The notes under the pieces: model-generated
Database searches by the model: none
What the model was told of the DNA's origin: nothing
What the model saw: only the letters and a program-made list of their open reading frames with translations
Part shown: one piece after another, positions 42,036 through 46,632 of the stretch
How the letters are laid out: every line of letters starts with the position of its first letter
How positions within the stretch are numbered: position 1 is the first letter of the stretch
Program-made: the position numbers and the translations under genes
DNA from: Elainella sp. Prado103
GTDB taxonomy: Bacteria; Cyanobacteriota; Cyanobacteriia; Elainellales; Elainellaceae
Assembly (NCBI GenBank): GCA_025454395.1
Contig: JALOOM010000053.1
Location: 1 to 46,632, forward strand
Direction of reading: 5' to 3'
DNA length: 46,632 nt

Positions 42036-42500
42036 TTATTGGAACCCGACATGAGCGATCGCTCCCAGATATTCATAGTAGGTAATTTGCCCATCTCCAT
42101 CGCGATCCACTTCCCGGATAATTGCTTCTACCTGAGTAGGATTGAGGGGTAAAACTAATCGATCAGCAATGTTGAGTGCTTCCTCTAGCGAGAGCAATCC
42201 ATTCCGATCGAGGTCTAACTCTTGAAATCGTTTGAGAATCAAAAAACTGGGCTCAGTCACAGCAACGAATTCTTCAAATTCAACGGCTCCATCTTGATTG
42301 GCATCAGCCGCTGTAAACTTCTGAGTCAGGCGAGCCTTTTCCTGACCCAACGCAAAGTTGAGATATTCGTCTAACTCAATTCTGCCGTCCCCATTAGAAT
42401 CTAGCTGGCTAAATGTTGCGCTCAGGGATGCCAGTTTTTCCGCAGGTATCAGCGCTTTCACATCTTCAGAGATTTCAAATTGTAATTGATCGAGATCCAT
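42036..42500 (-). CDS. four-EF-hand calmodulin-like protein
   Basis: 154 residues with four complete 12-residue EF-hand loops: D34-E45 (DSNGDGRIELDE), D66-E77 (DANQDGAVEFEE), D96-E107 (DLDRNGLLSLEE) and D132-E143 (DRDGDGQITYYE). All loops start with Asp and end with Glu at position 12, so four Ca2+ sites are likely. The pairing of loops 1-2 and 3-4 with a central helix is calmodulin-like. It is soluble, with no signal peptide, and is a probable cytoplasmic Ca2+ sensor or buffer. It ends convergently near an RTX gene and follows a K+-channel-like gene, an all-ion neighbourhood. The 72-codon ORF overlapping its 3' end is not real. Confidence 0.93.
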   Translation of the reverse strand: MDLDQLQFEISEDVKALIPAEKLASLSATFSQLDSNGDGRIELDEYLNFALGQEKARLTQKFTAADANQDGAVEFEEFVAVTEPSFLILKRFQELDLDRNGLLSLEEALNIADRLVLPLNPTQVEAIIREVDRDGDGQITYYEYLGAIAHVGFQ

Positions 42501-42731
42501 TAAACTAACCCTTGTGATGATGGCTGTGAAATTTGCTCACCTCATTATCCTGCCCGGTTGGACTGGTGACAATAAGATCATTAAGATCATCAAATGAATC
42601 TAAAGGTTTAGAGTTAGCCTTGATTGGGATCGGTGTTCTTCCATACATATCTAGTTATTTCCACTGCAACAGGATAGCCAGGTCTTTGCATGTATGAGAG
42701 GTGGCGATGGTGAGCGCCGCAGAGTCAATCT

Positions 42732-43409
42732 TTAACCCTTACTGTGCAAGCTGACTAAACGAGCAATAAATACTGCTGGATACATCACACCCACCATCCC
42801 TTCTAAATTCGCTAAAACTCTGGCAATCTCGCTAGCTGGAGAGATGTCGCCATAGCCAACGGTGGTGAGCGTTGTAAAGCTGAAATGGGTGAGATCGGCT
42901 CGTGTGAGTGGGACAGATGCCGCATTGAAGGCGTTTGGATCGAAGCTGTAAACGATGCCATAGAGAGCTGCCCAAAAAAAGCCAATCAGGAAATAGATAC
43001 AAATGCCCCCTTTAACCAGATCGGCCGTTACTTGCTCAGTAATGGTCAATTCCCACTGGATCAAGTAGCTGGATAGCATCAGGAATGCTAAAAGAATCAG
43101 AGTACTGAAAACATCAAAAGTGCGGCTGAAAATGATAGGAATAGATGGCACGAAGCTGAGAATTCGAAACGATAAAGCCAGAACGACCAACCCTACATGC
43201 AGCTTTAGAGTTCTTTTACTGTGCTGAATTTGATAGACGACGATAATTACGGATCCCAAGAAGAGGAGGAAAATGATTGCACTACCAATTGATCGATCCT
43301 CCAAGAAGGGGGAAAAGAGATAAATCACAATCAAGAAAGTCAGGAATCGATTGTATTTATTTTCTACGGCACGAATTAGCTCAGGAAGTCGCATGGGATC
43401 AACATTCAA
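42732..43409 (-). CDS. two-pore-type K+ channel family protein
   Basis: 225 residues. Hydrophobic helices at about 23-36, 43-60, 71-88, 100-117 and 135-155, then a pore loop with selectivity filter TVGYGD (183-188) preceded by FSFTTLT, and a final helix (about 205-220, VGVMYPAVFIARLV). This is the normal build of a bacterial potassium channel. No charged S4 voltage-sensor pattern (repeated Arg every third residue) is evident, and no C-terminal RCK or cNMP domain follows. It is likely an inner-membrane channel with unknown gating. Confidence 0.92.
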   Translation of the reverse strand: MNVDPMRLPELIRAVENKYNRFLTFLIVIYLFSPFLEDRSIGSAIIFLLFLGSVIIVVYQIQHSKRTLKLHVGLVVLALSFRILSFVPSIPIIFSRTFDVFSTLILLAFLMLSSYLIQWELTITEQVTADLVKGGICIYFLIGFFWAALYGIVYSFDPNAFNAASVPLTRADLTHFSFTTLTTVGYGDISPASEIARVLANLEGMVGVMYPAVFIARLVSLHSKG

Positions 43410-43675
43410 GATAGCTTCCCGGCTACCATAATTCAGGAACTCCTAGTTGGTCAATCAGGCTGATTTTCTTCCCCGATCGATTTCACCGAACCCTGCTGCC
43501 CTTAAGAAGTGTAAGATAAACAACCCAAAATCTCCAAAATTATGATAATTAATGTTAGATATTGCAAGAAAATATAGCAGTTTACGCTTAGATCCTAGCC
43601 CCAGTCAGTGTTAGAGCTTTTTATGTTGGCTCTGTGTGTTTGGTAGGCTGCTTGACTGACAAAACTTAAACCGCC

Positions 43676-43915
43676 TTCACTCCAAACCCTCTCTCAGAGC
43701 GGACGAGGGGTTTCGAATCAGATTATTTGATTTGAAGTTCCTTCGCTCTTGGTGGGAGAAGGGATTTAGGGATGAGGGGAAAAGATTTGTCAGTTGATCA
43801 GAGTTTGGTAGGCTTGACAGATCTGAGCGATTCCAACCCCAACTTTCCAATCCCAACCTTCCAACCCCAACCAAAGGCTCGTTTTGTAGTTTTTGATTTT
43901 GTAGTTTTTGATTTT
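43676..43915. repeat. mixed repeat region
   Basis: The first part (about 43676-43790) has the look of the dispersed cyanobacterial repeat with gggagaagggatttagggatgagggg-type sequence. Then a 14-bp array TTCCAACCCCAAC-like (43831-43871, 3 copies) and a 15-bp repeat GTAGTTTTTGATTTT (43886-43915, 2 copies). The whole gap 43410-43961 has no supported gene. Confidence 0.7.
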
Positions 43916-43961
43916 GTAACTTCTGTATTCATTGACGTAACCATATCTCCCATTTTTTCTG

Positions 43962-44345
43962 ATGTTGAATATTCTTACTGCCCGTGACGAGAGGTTCAGA
44001 GCTTTTGTCAGTAATCGCCATCAGTTGGTGAAACAAGCAGAGGTGCTGATCTTAGCGAATCTCAATCGTCCTTTAACCATCCATGACCTTTGCGCTCAAC
44101 TCCATGTTAGCGAACGTACTCTCCGCTATAGTTTTCAAGAATATTTTGGCATGAGTCCGATCGCTTATCTCAAGGTTCAACGCCTCAATGGGCTACGCCG
44201 CCAACTCCTAGCATCGACTGCCCACCAAACAACGGTGACAGATGTGGCGATTCAATGGGGATTTTGGCACATGGGACAGCTTGCAAAAGACTATAAGAAA
44301 ATGTTTGGGGAGTCTCCCTCCGAAACATTGCGGCATCCCCTATAA
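43962..44345 (+). pseudogene. AraC-family regulator, C-terminal DNA-binding domain only
   Basis: 127 residues, all AraC-type double HTH: PLTIHDLCAQLHVSERTLRYSFQEYFGMSP is the first helix pair area, and TVTDVAIQWGFWHMGQLAKDYKKMFGESPSE the second, the form seen in EutR-like regulators. Family members are usually around 300 residues; the N-terminal sensor half is missing, and upstream there are only repeats and in-frame stops. It may be a remnant or a free-standing DNA-binding domain. I see no good Shine-Dalgarno before the ATG. Confidence 0.7.
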
Positions 44346-44464
44346 CCTGATTCTGAAGGAAGGATTTTGGTCAGTCGCAACTATTCAACTTGAAGATTAG
44401 CTTAAGTCGAAGTTAAATAGGACTCCAGCCCTGTGCTTACGAATCCTGCATTTACGAATCTTAG

Positions 44465-44494
44465 TTACTCCAGGTATCATTCAATGGGTATAAT
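44465..44494 (+). promoter_or_regulatory. sigma-70-type promoter for the 80-residue gene
   Basis: Perfect -10 TATAAT at 44489-44494, preceded by TGGG-type extended region, with TTACTC at 44465-44470 (18-nt spacing) as a weak -35. The gene start at 44558 follows at a normal leader length of about 57 nt. Confidence 0.6.
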
Positions 44495-44557
44495 CTAATG
44501 TAGTTCAATGTATTCGTGTGATTGAGTTTGGTAGGTTCAAATCTAGGAGAAACGACG

Positions 44558-44800
44558 GTGGAAATCTCACGTCCAAATCAACGAGAATTGACAGTTGAAG
44601 AGCAGCAGGAATTGGAAAAACTCAAGCAGATTGTTGAACGGGCGATCGCAGATGGCATTCTGACTAAAGCGGAACGGGAGCAGATTGTGACAGCAATTCG
44701 AGCAGATGGTCAAGTTACCTATGAAGAGTTGATTTTCGTTCAAACATTCCTACGGGAAAAAGTTGCGAAAGGAGAATTAATTCTAGATTATTCTGTCTAG
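44558..44800 (+). CDS. small acidic protein, function unknown
   Basis: 80 residues from GTG 44558, which has aggaga 7 nt upstream; the longer reading from TTG 44522 is less likely. The protein is helical and charged: EEQQELEKLKQIVERAIADGILTKAERE reads like the start of a TerB-type or EF-hand-like helix-loop-helix, followed by IVTAIRADGQVTYEELIFVQTFL with an acidic loop. It is probably soluble. It does not resemble a family I can name; a cyanobacterial conserved protein is likely. It has its own sigma-70-like promoter. A short 15-bp duplication sits at its 3' end (44795-44820). Confidence 0.65.
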   Translation: MEISRPNQRELTVEEQQELEKLKQIVERAIADGILTKAEREQIVTAIRADGQVTYEELIFVQTFLREKVAKGELILDYSV

Positions 44801-45062
44801 ATTAATTCTGTCTAGATTATGACTGGGCACCATTTTTATTAAACCTTCATCGAACGGTTGGCAAGTCAATCTCGGAGTCAAGCTAAGACTCCTACGAGCC
44901 TTACATCTCAACTCGAAATTCGTCTCCGGATTGATATGCTAAAGGTATTCTAAGGTTGCCTGTTAAAGTCACTTGACAACCCATTGGTGATATGGCTTCA
45001 GATTTATCAAGGCTAGAATGCTTGTTTAGGAGCCATAGCAATTCGTCATGACTCCTCAAGTT

Positions 45063-45304
45063 TCACCCTTTGATGCAGATGACCTGCTTCAAGGTAGCTA
45101 CAACTTCAACTAAGTCACTCTGGTGATCCATCACTTGCTCGATCGGTTTGTATGCTGCTGGAATTTCATCACTTCTCGATTACGCAGCGCGTAGCGCTGG
45201 AACCACTGCAAATCCTGCCAATAAGCATCGAATTCGGGTGTACTCTGAACAAAGTAGGATAAATCTGGATCAGGCAGTTTTAAGCAGGCTATAGTGAGAA
45301 CTGC
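45063..45304 (-). pseudogene. rtcB: rtcB remnant with internal deletion
   Basis: On the reverse strand a frame from 45304 reads a segment typical of RtcB RNA ligase: TPEFDAYWQDLQWFQRYALRNREVM. It then jumps in another frame to DEIPAAYKPIEQVM and the RtcB C-terminus ending VATLKQVICIKG, with a stop at 45063-45065. About 250 middle residues, the N-terminus and the Mn-binding His/Cys residues are missing, and the join is out of frame. It is therefore dead. The break sits just left of the YhcG gene, suggesting past insertion or deletion here. Confidence 0.85.
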
Positions 45305-45325
45305 TTCAGGTCAATTGTTCGTTCC

Positions 45326-46363
45326 ATGGATTCTGAGTTGCTGTCCGATGATTATGAAACATTCCTCCAGGATGTAAAAGAACGCATTCGCAATGCTCAA
45401 GTTCGGGCAGCACTGGCAGTTAACCGAGAATTGATCCTGCTCTACTGGCAAATTGGGCAGGAAATCTTAACCCGCCAACAGGCGCAGGGTTGGGGAGCTA
45501 AAGTCATCAGTAGATTGGCCAAGGACTTACAAAAAGCATTTTCAGGGATGAAAGGCTTTTCCCGAACTAACCTTCTCTATATGTGCGCCTTCGCTGAAGC
45601 TTATCCAGATCAGCAAATTGTCCAGCAGCTTGCTGGACAAATCCCTTGGTTCCATAACTGTATGTTGCTGGACAAAGTAAAAGACTCGAAAGAACGACTA
45701 TGGTACATCCAGCAAACAATTCAGCATGGTTGGAGCCGTAGCATCCTCACGCAGCGCCTAGAGAGTGGGTTGTACCACCGACAAGGCGAAGGCGCATTGA
45801 CTAATTTTGAGCAGACGTTGTCTTTACCGCAATCAGAGCTAGCTCAGCAGATCTTACGCGATCCCTACAATTTCGATTTTTTAAGCTTAGGACAGGAAGC
45901 ACAAGAACGAGAGCTGGAAATGGCTTTAATCCGCCATATTCGAGAATTTTTACTCGAAATGGGGGTTGGTTTTGCCTTTGTAGGAAGCCAGTATCCTATC
46001 CACGTCAGCGGTAAGGAATATGAACTTAATCCTCTATTCTATCATTTCCGGTTGCATTGCTTTGTGGTAGTTGATCTGAAAACTGTTGAGTTTGAACCGG
46101 AGTTTTCAGGCAAGATGAATTTCTACGTTTCTGCAGTGGATGATATTCTTCGTGGTTCTCTTGATCAGCCGACGATCGGCATCATTTTGTGTAAAACCCA
46201 GGATCAAACGGTTGTAGAATATGCGCTGCGGGATGGCAAGAAACCGATCGGTATTTCAACTTACCAGCTTAAACATGCACTACCAGAGCCACTGAAAGGA
46301 AATTTGCCAACGATCGAAGAACTAGAAACCCAGCTCAATATTTTATCCGTCGAAGTTGAATAA
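45326..46363 (+). CDS. YhcG/DUF1016 PDDEXK nuclease-family protein
   Basis: 345 residues. The N-terminal DUF1016 helical domain (about 10-160) has VNRELILLYWQIGQEILTRQQ, QGWGAKVISRLAKDLQ and IPWFHNCMLLDKVKD; the C-terminal PDDEXK-like domain (about 190-335) has FAFVGSQYPIHVSGKEYELNPLFYH and VVDLKTVEFEPEF, with a D-x-K pair as catalytic candidates. The family is widespread on mobile islands and is thought to act as a nuclease in defence or restriction-like settings; the exact role is unsettled. A perfect 10-bp hairpin lies at 45618-45640. Its stop region is duplicated by a 16-bp direct repeat (GTCGAAGTTGAATAAA, at 46347 and 46363). It borders the rtcB remnant. Confidence 0.93.
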   Translation: MDSELLSDDYETFLQDVKERIRNAQVRAALAVNRELILLYWQIGQEILTRQQAQGWGAKVISRLAKDLQKAFSGMKGFSRTNLLYMCAFAEAYPDQQIVQQLAGQIPWFHNCMLLDKVKDSKERLWYIQQTIQHGWSRSILTQRLESGLYHRQGEGALTNFEQTLSLPQSELAQQILRDPYNFDFLSLGQEAQERELEMALIRHIREFLLEMGVGFAFVGSQYPIHVSGKEYELNPLFYHFRLHCFVVVDLKTVEFEPEFSGKMNFYVSAVDDILRGSLDQPTIGIILCKTQDQTVVEYALRDGKKPIGISTYQLKHALPEPLKGNLPTIEELETQLNILSVEVE

Positions 46364-46400
46364 AGTCGAAGTTGAATAAAACTGCTTATTTTGTAGGCCG

Positions 46401-46562
46401 ATGAGGAAGTTGCTGCCTCAATTAGCTATCTTAATCACAGTCCTAATTACAGCTCTAATTACACCCTTAGTTTATTCTGACCAGCTCCGGGATCAGTGGG
46501 GTATGAGCGCTGTGCCCCGGTACTGTAGTGAGTCCGATCGGCATCAGAGAGCACCAGTTTAG
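46401..46562 (+). CDS. candidate small exported protein
   Basis: A 53-residue ORF with a convincing signal sequence: MRKLLPQLAILITVLITALI, then TPLVYSDQ, and a short tail with one Cys. No strong ribosome binding site is seen. It may be the 5' end of a longer gene broken by a frameshift, or a real small envelope protein. The right edge 46563-46632 shows nothing I can name. Confidence 0.35.
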   Translation: MRKLLPQLAILITVLITALITPLVYSDQLRDQWGMSAVPRYCSESDRHQRAPV

Positions 46563-46632
46563 GATTAGGGGTTGGGGAGTCAAGTTGTGTTGGAGGGGTT
46601 GCCAGTGGGGTTTTGCAGCGAATTTTGGAAAG

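Noticed and set aside
41867-42085. 72-codon ORF
   Set aside because: Overlaps the EF-hand gene end, has no ribosome binding site and looks like chance.
44528-44552. tRNA T-arm-like GGTTCAAATC
   Set aside because: No acceptor stem or anticodon arm folds around it; it sits in the leader and start of the 80-residue gene.

Overview
The window reads as chromosome of a filamentous-type cyanobacterium (Leptolyngbya/Oscillatoriales-like). The evidence is the many HIP1-type GCGATCGC/CGATCG words (for example 1508-1515 and 1999-2006), typically cyanobacterial families (DUF3611, DUF3124, DUF4347-RTX, DesC-type desaturase), and the general style of the proteins. I see no rRNA, tRNA, CRISPR array, complete insertion sequence or prophage. 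The exact genus is inference.

Layout. 1-2.0 kb is a scrap-yard: a ParA-like C-terminal fragment, a small gene plus HNH nuclease pair, an attC-like bulged hairpin and a decayed reverse-strand ORF. 2.0-4.5 kb holds a delta-9 desaturase divergent from a TetR regulator with an unusual integrase-like C-terminal half; two perfect 17-bp palindromes lie between them. 4.6-10.1 kb has an MFS exporter, a YihY/BrkB membrane protein, minisatellite arrays, an orphan PstS and an AI-2E family protein. 10.1-16.9 kb is a reverse-strand run: glutaminase, HdeD, a membrane protein, a DUF3124 lipoprotein, a 1281-residue membrane alpha/beta-hydrolase-like protein and the AI-2E protein. 17-21 kb has DUF3611, a P-type ATPase and a transglutaminase-like protein. 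21.4-28.5 kb has two exported or surface-type unknowns, a DUF1269 protein and a signalling locus (OmpR regulator with HPt, PAS histidine kinase, single receivers), plus a 53-residue ORF with a good ribosome binding site. 28.6-31.4 kb encodes a membrane Fe-S protein fused to a cyclic-nucleotide-binding domain. 31.6-38.3 kb has a META-domain protein, a three-gene sugar module (SDR dehydrogenase, MGH1/GH63-like glycosidase, SMP-30 lactonase) and a LysR regulator. 39-43.4 kb has a DUF4347-lectin-RTX surface protein, a four-EF-hand calmodulin-like protein and a K+-channel-like protein. 43.9-46.6 kb has an AraC C-terminal remnant, a small conserved-looking protein, an rtcB remnant, a YhcG/DUF1016 nuclease-like protein and a small exported ORF.

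Main finding. Five intergenic sites share one architecture: CATATY-N5-CATATY-N9-TANNCT. The hexamers repeat at 11 bp and the distance to a -10-like element is always 9 nt. The sites precede glutaminase/HdeD, DUF1269, the SDR-glycosidase-lactonase module, the DUF4347-RTX protein (weaker site), and the region between BrkB and pstS. This looks like a local sample of a regulon driven by an OmpR-type activator. By gene content I infer a stress role (osmotic, salt, desiccation).

Second theme. At least a dozen short tandem arrays (12, 14, 15, 17 or 18 bp units) are scattered over the window, both between genes and inside them. They create repeated peptides (VQPT, LSSAN, STQSQ, MVSDQ) and even the last codons of the LysR gene.
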